Below are positions 1-8,520 of a stretch of DNA of 64,000 bases, piece after piece. The notes under the pieces are model-generated. The model was not told the DNA's origin, made no database searches, and saw only the letters and a list, made by a program, of their open reading frames with translations. This DNA comes from Planococcus halocryophilus (GTDB taxonomy: Bacteria; Bacillota; Bacilli; Bacillales_A; Planococcaceae). Both the position numbers and the translations under genes were made by a program. The stretch lies in NCBI RefSeq assembly GCF_022489025.1, contig NZ_JAKVTG010000005.1, forward strand, positions 62,001-126,000. Reading direction: 5' to 3'. How positions within the stretch are numbered: position 1 is the first letter of the stretch; every line of letters begins with the position of its first letter.

Positions 1-57
1 TAAATTTTAACTTTAAAGGTTCTCCTCATTGCCCATCTTTGTATTTGACGAGCACTT

Positions 58-498
58 TTAAGTTGTTTCACTTTCAACTGAGATTTGCCAGTCGATTCCA
101 AATTTATCAGTCAAGCTTCCGTATAATGGCGTCCAGAAAGTTTCCTGCAACTCCATTACGATGTTACCACCTTCAGCCAACTTATTAAAAATAGTTCGCC
201 CTTCTTCAATACTGTCTAAAAACAAGGTTACGGATATATTGTTCCCTTGTTTAAATGTTGACATTCCAAGACCTGGTACTACATCTGAAATCATCAACAT
301 ATCTCCATTTTTCAAATCGATTTGAGCATTCATCACCAAATCTTTTGCTTCATCTGGCATGCCATCCATATCTCCTTCATTTGCATCACCGAACGTCATT
401 AGGCTTATTAGCTCTCCACCTAACACTTCCGTATAAAAATGGGCGGCTTCTCTGCCATTGCCATCAAAGTTTAAGTAAGGAAATAATTTTTTAATCAT
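58..498 (-). CDS. VOC (glyoxalase/PhnB-like) family protein
   Basis: Predicted small cytoplasmic protein of about 146 residues with the vicinal-oxygen-chelate fold seen in PhnB-like proteins. The N-terminus (PYLNFDGNGREAAHFY) is the usual first strand and helix. The later stretches MISDVVPG and the C-terminal PLYGSLTDKFGIDWQIS are the usual end of this family, where a Trp-rich LYG/FG..W segment closes the fold. An in-frame ATG lies further upstream. I chose the ATG at 498 because an AAGGAG sits 7 bases before it and the protein then begins MIKKLFPYLNF, as homologues do. PhnB-like proteins are often annotated as glyoxalase or 3-demethylubiquinone methyltransferase, but their real substrates are mostly unknown and none can be assigned here. 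The gene lies 46 bases downstream of the aldehyde-dehydrogenase homologue on the same strand, so co-transcription is possible. Confidence 0.85.
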   Translation of the reverse strand: MIKKLFPYLNFDGNGREAAHFYTEVLGGELISLMTFGDANEGDMDGMPDEAKDLVMNAQIDLKNGDMLMISDVVPGLGMSTFKQGNNISVTLFLDSIEEGRTIFNKLAEGGNIVMELQETFWTPLYGSLTDKFGIDWQISVESETT

Positions 499-544
499 GA
501 TCATTCTCCTTTTAAAATGGATTTTTAAACGCAATGCTTAAACC

Positions 545-1888
545 TTACAAGTGATTATTGCCAATCAGCTTGATTGTTGTCATTTCTTCAATAGCTAGAT
601 TGACTTCTTCTTTACGTGTCGTTCCTTTGCTATTTCTTGTAAAAACACCTGCATGTAAGACAGATTCCGGCGCATTCATGTAGGACATCACATCTTGTTT
701 TGTATGAAAAGGCATAATACTAATAATTGGGGCAAATGTAATTCCACGAGCTACTGTGCTATCTGCTGTTACACCACTAATTATGGTTGGTTCCATCATT
801 GTTTGATGCCGACTGCCACCAACTAATACAGTCGCTCCTCTTTCAATCATATTCCTAACCCATGTTTCTGCTTTTTCTGCAGCCGCTAAACTAGCCATTG
901 GACCAATATCTATTGTGTCATCTAGTGGATTTCCTATTTTAAGTGTTTGTACTTTTTTAATGAGCTCTTCTAGAAACTTTTCATATATTCCTTTTTGCAC
1001 GAAAACATGCTGTGCAGACATAATTGACCGATCCGTGTGTAGTAAACCTGCATTTACAACGGTGGTAATCGCAAAATCTAAATCAGCTTCATCAAAGATA
1101 ATTGTTGGGTTCTTCGTTTTGAAATCCAACAGAATCTTTTTCTTTTTGATGATGTCTTTTTCTTTCCAACTCTCAGCACTGCTTTTAGTACATATCACAA
1201 GTTTAACTTTTGGGTGATTCATTAAATTCCCTACTAAACTTTGATTGGCTCCTGCGATAATATTAATAACCCCTTTTGGCATACCTGCTTTTTCAAACAA
1301 TCGATAAAGCAGTCCTGTCGAATAGACGGTTGTCTCGGTGGGATTCAAAACGATGGTGTTTCCTGCCGCAATTGCAGGAGCCATTTTATAGAGTAGCAAT
1401 GTTAATGGATAGTTAACAGGTAAACTAATAGCTATTACGCCAAGCGACACCCGTTTGACTATACCTAGATGACTTTCTTCAACTACTTGGTTTAATGAAA
1501 CTCGTTCTTCGTAGATTGATTTTATAGCTTGTGATGCAAAACGTAGCACTTGAGCAGCATAAGCTATGTCCAGTCGACTAACTTTAATAGGCTTGCCTCC
1601 TTCTAAAGTTAATAGATGCGCAAATTGCTCCTGTTCACTTTCAAGCAAGTCCGCTGTTTTCCTCAAAATTTCAGCCCGTCTATGTGTCGGCATTTTCTTC
1701 ATAGTTTTCGTATAGACTCGATGTGCGCTACTAACTGCGTTCTCCGCATCTTGTGGTGTGGCGTATAAAATCTTTCCAAGTACTTCAGCATTGTATGGAT
1801 TGTAGATTGCGATTTCAGTGCGCTCTCCTTTATCTAATTCTTTGCCATCAATTATCGAGCCGAAATGATAGTTTTTAAGTTTAGTCAT
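545..1888 (-). CDS. Aldehyde-dehydrogenase-fold protein lacking the catalytic Cys
   Basis: A 447-residue protein that aligns along its whole length with NAD(P)-dependent aldehyde dehydrogenases (usual length 450-490). The cofactor-domain core is visible (GVIAISLPVNYPLTL, KMAPAIAAGNTIVLNPTE, KAGMPKGVINIIAG), as is the C-terminal domain (IGPMASLAAAEKAETWV). The active-site residues are altered. The GQxCxA nucleophile motif reads DRSIMSA, with Ile289 where Cys belongs. The ELGGK general-base motif reads LDFKTKNP, with Asp for Glu. The NADP-contacting Lys of KPSE is Asn in NPTE. The frame is intact and the start has an AGAGG ribosome site. I infer a catalytically inactive or repurposed paralogue rather than a working dehydrogenase. 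A minus-strand promoter lies upstream (see 1966-1994). Confidence 0.85.
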   Translation of the reverse strand: MTKLKNYHFGSIIDGKELDKGERTEIAIYNPYNAEVLGKILYATPQDAENAVSSAHRVYTKTMKKMPTHRRAEILRKTADLLESEQEQFAHLLTLEGGKPIKVSRLDIAYAAQVLRFASQAIKSIYEERVSLNQVVEESHLGIVKRVSLGVIAISLPVNYPLTLLLYKMAPAIAAGNTIVLNPTETTVYSTGLLYRLFEKAGMPKGVINIIAGANQSLVGNLMNHPKVKLVICTKSSAESWKEKDIIKKKKILLDFKTKNPTIIFDEADLDFAITTVVNAGLLHTDRSIMSAQHVFVQKGIYEKFLEELIKKVQTLKIGNPLDDTIDIGPMASLAAAEKAETWVRNMIERGATVLVGGSRHQTMMEPTIISGVTADSTVARGITFAPIISIMPFHTKQDVMSYMNAPESVLHAGVFTRNSKGTTRKEEVNLAIEEMTTIKLIGNNHL

Positions 1889-1965
1889 TTCGGCCTCTCC
1901 CCTTTTTAACTCGGCAAATTTCTTTGTCTTTACAAAACACTAATTCTATAAACACTATTACTTAA

Positions 1966-1994
1966 TATAGTATTCCTTTAAGAAGAATTGTCAA
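1966..1994 (-). promoter_or_regulatory. Predicted sigma-A promoter of the ALDH homologue
   Basis: Read on the minus strand: TTGACA, 17 bases, ACTATA, located about 80 bases before the aldehyde-dehydrogenase homologue start. The -35 is perfect and the -10 is weak. An alternative -10 (TATATT) would give a 19-base spacer. Confidence 0.45.
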
Positions 1995-2044
1995 TATTCA
2001 AAAAACAAAACAAATAGTTTGTTTCCTTTAGAAATTTGCACATC

Positions 2045-2082
2045 AAAAAGAACCTTCCCACTATATTTCAATGGGAAGGTTC
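2045..2082 (-). terminator. Rho-independent terminator after the MEDS gene
   Basis: An 11-bp perfect stem (GAACCTTCCCA / TGGGAAGGTTC) with an 11-base loop, followed on the minus strand by TTTTTG. It lies about 25 bases past the stop of the minus-strand gene at 2109. Confidence 0.8.
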
Positions 2083-2108
2083 TTTAGGTTGGGTCTTACT
2101 AAATTCAA

Positions 2109-2660
2109 CTATTTTATTATCGGAGTGATCTTGTCATCCGTCATGAGAAAACTATGACAGTTTAACAGGGACGTCTTAAGTGATTCTGAAAGTCGAGAAG
2201 CATCATAAGCACATACAGAAATCGCATTTGTTTGTGGAACTAGCTGGTCAATAGCAAACTCATACTCCTGAATACTTTTGGAGATTTCTATATCATCTCG
2301 CCACTCTATATGCCCCCAAGTTCGAAAGCTCAGCTCGTTCTCTAGAAATGGATTAATCAAAGTAGAGAAATAATCCAAAATAGTCGGTGGATGAAAATTC
2401 CCATTCCGCCAATAAAACGTGAAATTATTTATATAATGAACGTTCTTTAACTGTTCTTCAGAAAAAAGCGTTTCTAGACGTTCCAGTATTTTTGGATGGA
2501 GACGTTCATTTTCAACGAATAGAACTTGATCTCCTTGATCTATACCATCTTTAATATAAGAAATCGCATTATCAATATAGCAATCAGTATCTTCTACATA
2601 ATAAAATACATGGTCACCCTTAGATAGTTTATCTTGAATACCCATAATATTTTTTTCCAA
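2109..2660 (-). CDS. MEDS-domain sensory protein
   Basis: A 183-residue cytoplasmic protein matching the MEDS domain (methanogen/methylotroph DcmR sensory domain). Around residues 15-55 it has the typical GDHVFYYVEDTDCYIDNAIS and a downstream YIKDGIDQGDQVLFVENE. The domain is RecA/KaiC-like and in other bacteria senses small ligands or partners sigma-factor and anti-sigma systems. Here it stands alone, without a fused kinase or HTH. The start is a TTG at 2660, supported by AAAGGAGA 8 bases upstream; a downstream ATG lacks a ribosome site. It is divergent from the acetyltransferase gene at 2858. The domain call is fairly safe; the ligand and pathway are unknown. Confidence 0.75.
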   Translation of the reverse strand: MEKNIMGIQDKLSKGDHVFYYVEDTDCYIDNAISYIKDGIDQGDQVLFVENERLHPKILERLETLFSEEQLKNVHYINNFTFYWRNGNFHPPTILDYFSTLINPFLENELSFRTWGHIEWRDDIEISKSIQEYEFAIDQLVPQTNAISVCAYDASRLSESLKTSLLNCHSFLMTDDKITPIIK

Positions 2661-2857
2661 TTGGTTTATCTCCTTTAATCAGCAAGGTGATGACTGATCT
2701 ATGTGTCTTTTTCACTTTATCTACTATACACATGTATGAGGCTAAAAGATAATGGAACCTCTTACTTGGTTTAGAGAGACCACACTTAACATGCTGACTT
2801 TAGACTTTTTGTATATAATAATAAGTAATTATTTCATCATATGCAAGGGGTGTTTTT

Positions 2858-3721
2858 ATGGAGAAATCGATTCGACAATTACAATTGCAGGACCTACATT
2901 ATTTAGAAAAAATGAACACTGGGATAGAAGATGACTATATTCTCCGTGTTTATGACCGAATTTCAAAGGGTTCTAGCCGTATGTATGGCCTATTTTTTGA
3001 TGAACAACTTGTAAGCGTCGGAGGTTATACGATTTTCGCGAAACAGTATGTCATGCTCGGCAGAATGCGCAGTGATTTGCGGTATCGCGGAAATAACCTT
3101 TCCACACAATTGATGAACTTCATCTTAGAGCAAACCTTAACACTTCCTAATATCCAATGGATCGGTGCAAACACACAGCACAATAATGTATCCGCTCGGC
3201 GTGTTATGGATAAACTTGGACTCACAGAACTATCTATACTATATAGCGCAATTTCATCCAACATTGCTCATCTTGAAACAGGAGGAAGGGCTTGGGAAAA
3301 AGTGACCGCTATCTCAAAAAAGAGAGCTTGGATTGAGCAACTTTATATCCAAACAGGTGCTGTTTTCCCCTATGAATGCTATTACGCGTTTCCAGCTTCT
3401 GAAAAACTATTTACCGAGGAAAATTTTGCACAATGGTCCTTTTTTGAAAATCCACAACAAGACCGAGTGCTGATCACTAAACAAGATTATAAGCGAGAGT
3501 ATTACTTACATGTGATTTATTCATGGGATGATCTGTTAAGTCAGCCTGGATTATGGGAAACGATGTCAATGGCGCAACTAGAGTTAAGCATAAAAGTAAA
3601 AACAAATCCATCTATTTGGATAGACTTAAGCCCTGCGCAAGTGCAGTCGTTACCAAATAATCATCCTTTTGAGTTGCCTTCACCTTGGCTATTATATGGT
3701 ACGGGACAAAGGCTGACATAA
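2858..3721 (+). CDS. GNAT family N-acetyltransferase
   Basis: A 287-residue protein whose first 150 residues form a GNAT acetyltransferase domain. It has a strand for acetyl-CoA (VMLGRMRSDLRYRG), the pyrophosphate-binding loop in the R/Q-x-x-G form (RYRGNNLSTQLM) and the late NVSARRVMDKLGL segment typical of these enzymes. The C-terminal 130 residues are not recognised and may shape the acceptor site. The start at 2858 follows CAAGGGGTG with a 7-base spacer. The acceptor substrate cannot be predicted. The gene is monocistronic and ends in a strong hairpin shared with the convergent nhaC gene. Confidence 0.8.
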   Translation: MEKSIRQLQLQDLHYLEKMNTGIEDDYILRVYDRISKGSSRMYGLFFDEQLVSVGGYTIFAKQYVMLGRMRSDLRYRGNNLSTQLMNFILEQTLTLPNIQWIGANTQHNNVSARRVMDKLGLTELSILYSAISSNIAHLETGGRAWEKVTAISKKRAWIEQLYIQTGAVFPYECYYAFPASEKLFTEENFAQWSFFENPQQDRVLITKQDYKREYYLHVIYSWDDLLSQPGLWETMSMAQLELSIKVKTNPSIWIDLSPAQVQSLPNNHPFELPSPWLLYGTGQRLT

Positions 3722-3733
3722 TACATTTTATAC

Positions 3734-3784
3734 AAAAAGCGAGCTGTCTCTTTTGGAATTCAAAAGAGACAGCTCGCTTTTTTT
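3734..3784. terminator. Bidirectional terminator between the GNAT gene and nhaC
   Basis: A near-perfect 22-bp inverted repeat (AAAAAGCGAGCTGTCTCTTT and its complement) with a 6-base loop. T-tracts follow on the plus strand and, more weakly, on the minus strand. It serves two convergent genes. Confidence 0.9.
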
Positions 3785-3804
3785 GTACGAATCATGAAGA
3801 AAAC

Positions 3805-5262
3805 TTAAACGCTTTCAGTTAATTCGTTTTCATTATTCATTCTTTGTTCTTTCACTTTCAATTCTGCAACTTCGTCTTTTGTTAAAAATTGAACTTTATA
3901 GCCAATTAACCCCATCACAATACCGATAACCGGTACCGTATAATTTAATACCGCATAAGGAGCGTACGCAAATGGATGTACCGCTAAAGTCGCCAAGATA
4001 AACACACCACATGTATTCCATGGGACAAACGGAGATGTTAATGTTCCTCCATCTTCAAGAGCACGTGAAAGGTTTTTCGAATGTAGCCCTTTATCCTGGT
4101 AAGCTCTTGCATACATTCTGCCAGGAATCAGGATAGAAATATATTGTTCGGAAGCGGTTGCATTTGTGAAAAAAGCAGATACAATTGTCGCTGCGATTAA
4201 ACTTCCTGCAGATTTCGCTACTTTTAAAATCTGTTTAACAATCGCTCTCAACATTCCTGTATGTTCTAATATTCCACCAAAAACCATAGCGAAAATGGTT
4301 AAGGAAACGGTAAACATCATCGAAGCAATGCCTCCACGATTAAACAAATCGTCAACCATTTCATTGCCAGAAGTAATAGCAAAACCGTCATGAAGCGTGT
4401 TAACTGCAGCTCCGACATTGCCTCCTTGAACAACTATTTGGCACATAAATCCAAGGAACACCCCGATTAATAAAGCCGGTAAAGCTGGTACTTTAAATGC
4501 TACTAATATAATAATGATTGCGGGTATTAATAATAACCAAGGAGAAATTAAAAAGTTACTATCTAGTGATGATAGTATTCCTTGAATATTCTCTTGATCA
4601 ATTGTCGATCCTGCAAATTGGCGACCAAGGAAAAAATAAACAACTAATGCAATGACCAAACCTGGAACTGTCGTAAATAACATATGCTTAATATGTTCAA
4701 ATAAGTTTGTATTCGTAATACCTGCAGCTAAATTTGTTGTATCCGACAATGGTGACATTTTATCACCAAAATATGATCCAGAAATAACTGCTCCTGCTAC
4801 CATCGCAGCGGGAATCCCCATACTAATGCCAATTCCCATTCCTGCAACACCGATTGTTCCCATTGTAGACCATGAACTACCGATTGCGAGTGCAACAATC
4901 CCACAAATAATGCAGATGGTCATTAAAAATAAAGAAGGCGTAATAATCTGTAGACCGTAATAAATCATCGTTGCAATGATACCGCCGCCAATCCATGAAG
5001 CAATAATCATCCCCACTACGATAATAATGACAATTGCGGGAAGCGCAAGACGAATTCCTTTATAAGCTCCTTCTTCGATTGTTTCCCATTTATATCCCAT
5101 ACGCCAAGCAATAATACCGGCAACAATTGCCCCTATTGCTAAAGGTACATGAGGGCTTCCTTCAAACACAATAATGGTGAGTGCCATAACGGCAATCATA
5201 ACGACTAGTGGAATAAGTGCTAATCCAAATGGTATTTCGATATCTTGTTGTTTGGCTTTCAT
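3805..5262 (-). CDS. nhaC: Na+/H+ antiporter, NhaC family
   Basis: Multi-pass membrane protein of about 485 residues with roughly 11-12 hydrophobic segments. It matches the NhaC antiporter family, which exchanges cytoplasmic sodium for protons and supports pH and salt homeostasis. Characteristic stretches are ALAIGSSWSTMGTIGVAG, GSYFGDKMSPLSDTTNLAAG (a polar stretch in the core with candidate ion-binding Asp residues) and FTNATASEQYISILIPGRMY. The upstream GTG at 5274 is possible, but the ATG at 5262 has AGGTGA at 8 bases and gives the more typical N-terminus MKAKQQDIEIPFGLALIP. It is transcribed alone. NhaC-family members can also exchange malate/lactate or carry other cations, so exact specificity is inferred. 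Confidence 0.9.
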   Translation of the reverse strand: MKAKQQDIEIPFGLALIPLVVMIAVMALTIIVFEGSPHVPLAIGAIVAGIIAWRMGYKWETIEEGAYKGIRLALPAIVIIIVVGMIIASWIGGGIIATMIYYGLQIITPSLFLMTICIICGIVALAIGSSWSTMGTIGVAGMGIGISMGIPAAMVAGAVISGSYFGDKMSPLSDTTNLAAGITNTNLFEHIKHMLFTTVPGLVIALVVYFFLGRQFAGSTIDQENIQGILSSLDSNFLISPWLLLIPAIIIILVAFKVPALPALLIGVFLGFMCQIVVQGGNVGAAVNTLHDGFAITSGNEMVDDLFNRGGIASMMFTVSLTIFAMVFGGILEHTGMLRAIVKQILKVAKSAGSLIAATIVSAFFTNATASEQYISILIPGRMYARAYQDKGLHSKNLSRALEDGGTLTSPFVPWNTCGVFILATLAVHPFAYAPYAVLNYTVPVIGIVMGLIGYKVQFLTKDEVAELKVKEQRMNNENELTESV

Positions 5263-5376
5263 TCTATGTATCACCTAGCCCTCTTTGTAATACTTTTATA
5301 TCACAGCAAAATTCCAAATTATCTATATATATTTAATGGACTGTCTCTTTTTTACTACAACTTATTTATTCTTATC

Positions 5377-5411
5377 AAAAACAACCGCTCCGTAGTTAAT
5401 GAGCGGTTGTT
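5377..5411 (-). terminator. Terminator after the 89-residue hypothetical gene
   Basis: A 10-bp perfect stem (ACAACCGCTC / GAGCGGTTGT) with a 10-base loop. TTTTGAT follows on the minus strand, about 25 bases beyond the stop at 5434. Confidence 0.7.
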
Positions 5412-5433
5412 CTACTTATCTAGCATTTTGTAG

Positions 5434-5706
5434 TTACTCTAGTTTGGTCAGTGCATAATAAATTTCAGCTTCAAAAAATTGGCGACGATTGTCAGCGGAT
5501 CTTCGTCTCGATAATTTTCCATTTTCTAAAACACGGCAACATAAATAAAAAGGAGCTTTGTCATTTTCCACCACTTGCCAATTCCCGAAAAGCGATTGCT
5601 GTTTCCCAAAATCTATTGTGAAGTTTTGACCAATAGCTAAGACAGGGTATTTGCACCCTTTATTTTCTGACGTATTATTGCTCGAGGTTTTTTTAGATAA
5701 CTCCAT
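5434..5706 (-). CDS. Conserved-looking hypothetical protein, 90 residues
   Basis: Small soluble protein with no domain I can name. The N-terminal 20 residues are polar. The rest alternates short hydrophobic and charged segments (YPVLAIGQNFTIDFGKQQ, FYLCCRVLENGKLSRRRSAD, QFFEAEIYYALTKLE), which suggests a compact alpha/beta fold. I chose the ATG at 5706 because GGGAG precedes it by 8 bases; a GTG lies three codons upstream. A dedicated terminator follows, so it is an independent transcription unit between nhaC and the LTA-synthase-like gene. There is no signal peptide or membrane segment, and the function is unknown. Confidence 0.7.
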   Translation of the reverse strand: MELSKKTSSNNTSENKGCKYPVLAIGQNFTIDFGKQQSLFGNWQVVENDKAPFYLCCRVLENGKLSRRRSADNRRQFFEAEIYYALTKLE

Positions 5707-5926
5707 AACTAACACTCCCTCTAAATCATTCTTCGAATTTTACTGCTGATGTTTCTCTCTATTAGTAAGTACCCGCTGTCCTTCTGTTTTTAAACGGCAA
5801 CCCTTATACACTCTTAAGCTTAATAATGTTTCTACTCTTCTCTCGAGTGGTAATTAAAAAGTACAACTCTGTTTTATCCAGTCTTAAATTATTAGTAAAG
5901 CAGAAAACTTTTTTTGGAGGTGCCTA

Positions 5927-7756
5927 ATGAAATTTCTGGAGTATTGGATTTACCTAATCCTATCCATTTCAAAAATATTTTTATTCAGCTTGTACGCTGG
6001 TACTCATTTCTCGTTTAGTTTCTTTGTTCTCAATCTCGCTTCTATTGTGGTCTTATCTAGCTGGACTTTATTATTAAATAGAAAAAAACGCAATTGGATT
6101 TTACTTATGTTGCTGTTTTTGCATAGTACCTTATTAGTCTCAGATTTATGGTATTACCGTTATTTCAGTGATTTATTATCTATCGTACTGCTTTCTGATA
6201 TTACACAAATGAGTGATGTCGGCGGTGGATTTCTAACATTAATCGAAGCGAAAGACTTCCTCTTTTTTGCCGATTTGCTTTTCTTCTCGTTATTCCTTTT
6301 TGCTATTCGCAAGAAAGAATACGTTGTGACTAAAAAAACTAAACAAATTTATGCGGGTACTGGCTTTGTATTAGGACTTGCATTGGTTGTAATCCCATTA
6401 GTCATAAGTTATAGCAATGAAGAAGAGTGGCTTGTTGGGGAGCCCATTTCGAATATGCGTGAATATTACCAACTTGGTTTTTGGGGCTATCACGGATTGG
6501 ATTTTGCTCAAGGTATCGGTTCTTTGCTCTTCGATGAGAGTACGTTAACTAAAGAAGAAGAACAACGAATTCGTAAAGTTGTACCCGATACACCCTCAAC
6601 GGTATCCGACTCAGAAAAACCGAATATCATTGTGGTCCAATTAGAATCGTTTCAAACCTCTGTAATTGATCACCAAGTTAACGGACAAGAACTGACACCT
6701 CATTTAAATGCTTTGAAAAAAGAGGCCCTGTTTTTCCCTTCGTTTTATCACCAAACGCATGAAGGCCGTACTTCTGACGCAGAATTCATTACACTGACTT
6801 CGCTTTACTCACTAAAGTCAGGATCTGTTTATACGCGCTACGCAGCAGAAAATGAATTTGATGCTTTACCAGAGCTATTGAGAAACGCAGGCTACGATAC
6901 AGCCGCTATGCATGCATTCAAAAAAGATTTTTGGAACCGAGACGCGGTTTATAAAAATATCGGCTTTAATCATTTTTTTAGTCGTCCAGATTTTCCTGAT
7001 GAGCAAGACATTGGTATGGCTGTAAATGATGAAGATTTCTTAACCACTTCTGTAGAGCTTGCAGAACAATTAAAAGAACCTTACTTTGCATTTATGGTAG
7101 CTTTATCAAGCCATACGCCATATACCATTCCTGATAATTTCGAAGAGCTGGACTTGACCGGCTATGAAGATCCATTGTTAAAAGGGTATTACGAAACCAT
7201 TCATTATGTGGATGGCGCAGTCGGTACTATAATCGAACAATTAAAACAAAAAGAGATGTGGGACGATTCTTTAATCGTTTTTTATGGCGACCATGATAGC
7301 GGTCTTACTCAAGAAGATAGTGAAATGGCACAAGAAATGGGCGCTGAAACTAAAATGGAATTATTTGAACTTGATCGCCAAGTACCGCTATTTATCAAAC
7401 CACCTCATTCAGAAGAAGGCGGAACAGTCGCTAGTGTAGGCGGACAGATTGATATTGCACCGACAATCCTTGATATTGTCGGAATTACTCCATCCCACAT
7501 GTTGGGAGAGTCTTTACTAGATGAAGAAAACAATTTGACTGTATTTCGAGATGGTACGTTTCGATACGAAGAGCTTTATTTCGAACCAGATTTAACTTCA
7601 CCAGCTGGAAATGGTAGTTGTTATGAAATTGATTCTGGCCAAGAAGTAGCGATTGAACGATGTAGTGAATTTATTGAGACGGCTACTGAAGAACTTCACG
7701 TATCTGATTTGATCATTCGAAAAAATGCTTGGCAACAAATTAAAACAAGCGAATAG
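5927..7756 (+). CDS. LTA synthase family protein (sulfatase-fold phosphoglycerol transferase)
   Basis: A 609-residue polytopic enzyme. About five transmembrane helices lie in the first 145 residues, followed by an extracellular sulfatase-like domain. This is the architecture of LtaS and its paralogues YfnI, YqgS and YvgJ, which move glycerol phosphate from phosphatidylglycerol to lipoteichoic acid outside the membrane. Metal and catalytic motifs are present: VQLES (metal Glu), GRTSDAEF with the nucleophile Thr, FWNRDAVY, and YGDHDSGL (metal Asp/His). Length is close to the family norm of 610-650. An AGGAGGT-type ribosome site (TTGGAGGTGCC) precedes the ATG at 5927. Whether it is the main polymerase or a primase-like paralogue cannot be told from one locus. 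Confidence 0.88.
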   Translation: MKFLEYWIYLILSISKIFLFSLYAGTHFSFSFFVLNLASIVVLSSWTLLLNRKKRNWILLMLLFLHSTLLVSDLWYYRYFSDLLSIVLLSDITQMSDVGGGFLTLIEAKDFLFFADLLFFSLFLFAIRKKEYVVTKKTKQIYAGTGFVLGLALVVIPLVISYSNEEEWLVGEPISNMREYYQLGFWGYHGLDFAQGIGSLLFDESTLTKEEEQRIRKVVPDTPSTVSDSEKPNIIVVQLESFQTSVIDHQVNGQELTPHLNALKKEALFFPSFYHQTHEGRTSDAEFITLTSLYSLKSGSVYTRYAAENEFDALPELLRNAGYDTAAMHAFKKDFWNRDAVYKNIGFNHFFSRPDFPDEQDIGMAVNDEDFLTTSVELAEQLKEPYFAFMVALSSHTPYTIPDNFEELDLTGYEDPLLKGYYETIHYVDGAVGTIIEQLKQKEMWDDSLIVFYGDHDSGLTQEDSEMAQEMGAETKMELFELDRQVPLFIKPPHSEEGGTVASVGGQIDIAPTILDIVGITPSHMLGESLLDEENNLTVFRDGTFRYEELYFEPDLTSPAGNGSCYEIDSGQEVAIERCSEFIETATEELHVSDLIIRKNAWQQIKTSE

Positions 7757-7848
7757 ACTAAAGCTAAGTCCATGAACAACAAAGTGGTCAGTTCGGTTGA
7801 AAAGTATGCATGACTATTCTGTTTAATAAGACTTTGTCTACAGTCTGA

Positions 7849-7873
7849 CCCTCTTCTACCGAAGAGGGTTTTT
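7849..7873 (+). terminator. Terminator after the LTA-synthase-like gene
   Basis: An 8-bp perfect stem CCCTCTTC/GAAGAGGG with a TACC tetraloop, followed by TTTTT. Confidence 0.85.
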
Positions 7874-7965
7874 GTCGAGTTGCCCTAATGTCTTTTATCG
7901 CATGTTCACTATATGATAGAGGTACAAAGATTTGCTAAGCTCGTTCACAGTAAAGGATGATTGCG

Positions 7966-8469
7966 ATGAAAGTATGGGTGAAAATCAGTTTACTGCTAGC
8001 TTTATTATTCGTAGTAGGTGGATGCGCTCCAACCGAAGAAAATGCTAAAAAGTTGGCACCGGCTTTTGAGTTAGTGGATTTAGATGGCAATCAACAAAAC
8101 CTTGCTGATTACGCTGGACAGAAAGTGTATGTGAAGTTTTGGGCTTCATGGTGTTCGATTTGTTTAAGTGGCATGGAGGAATTGAATACTTTAGCTGGTG
8201 AAGAAAATGATTTTGTTGTGTTGACGGTCGTATCTCCTAGCTCGAACGCTGAAAAAAATAGCGAGTCATTTGCGAAGTGGTTTGAAGGCTTTCCAAATGC
8301 AGAAAACATTACGGTGTTATTGGATGAAGGTGGTACTTTTTTTGATGAGTACGGTGTCATTGGCTATCCGACATCGGTTTATATTGCTTCTGATGGTACA
8401 TTAGTTAAAAGTCAGACAGGTCATATTGGCAACGAAGAGATCAAAAGCTCATTCGAGACCATTCAATAA
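7966..8469 (+). CDS. TlpA/ResA-like thioredoxin-domain lipoprotein
   Basis: A 167-residue extracytoplasmic protein. It has a lipoprotein signal with a lipobox (VGGC, Cys near residue 20) and then a TlpA-like thioredoxin fold. The redox motif is WCSIC, inside VYVKFWASWCSICLSGMEEL. The cis-Pro loop is visible as GVIGYPTSVYIASDGTLVKS. Such proteins reduce or exchange disulfides on the outer face of the membrane, for instance in cytochrome maturation or protection of secreted proteins. An ATG three codons upstream overlaps the AAAGGA ribosome site, so the ATG at 7966 is preferred. It stands alone, and its stop codon lies inside a long hairpin shared with the convergent PAP2 gene. Confidence 0.88.
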   Translation: MKVWVKISLLLALLFVVGGCAPTEENAKKLAPAFELVDLDGNQQNLADYAGQKVYVKFWASWCSICLSGMEELNTLAGEENDFVVLTVVSPSSNAEKNSESFAKWFEGFPNAENITVLLDEGGTFFDEYGVIGYPTSVYIASDGTLVKSQTGHIGNEEIKSSFETIQ

Positions 8470-8520
8470 CTACACAAAAACCCGCATGCGTCTTTCCCAT
8501 GCGGGTTTTTGTGTAGTTAT
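8466..8520. terminator. Bidirectional terminator with 23-bp perfect arms
   Basis: Perfect inverted repeat of 23 bp per arm with a 9-base loop. It includes the stop codons of both convergent neighbours, the TlpA-like gene and PAP2. The central GC-rich part (CCCGCATG / CATGCGGG) is followed by TTTTTG on both strands. Confidence 0.9.
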
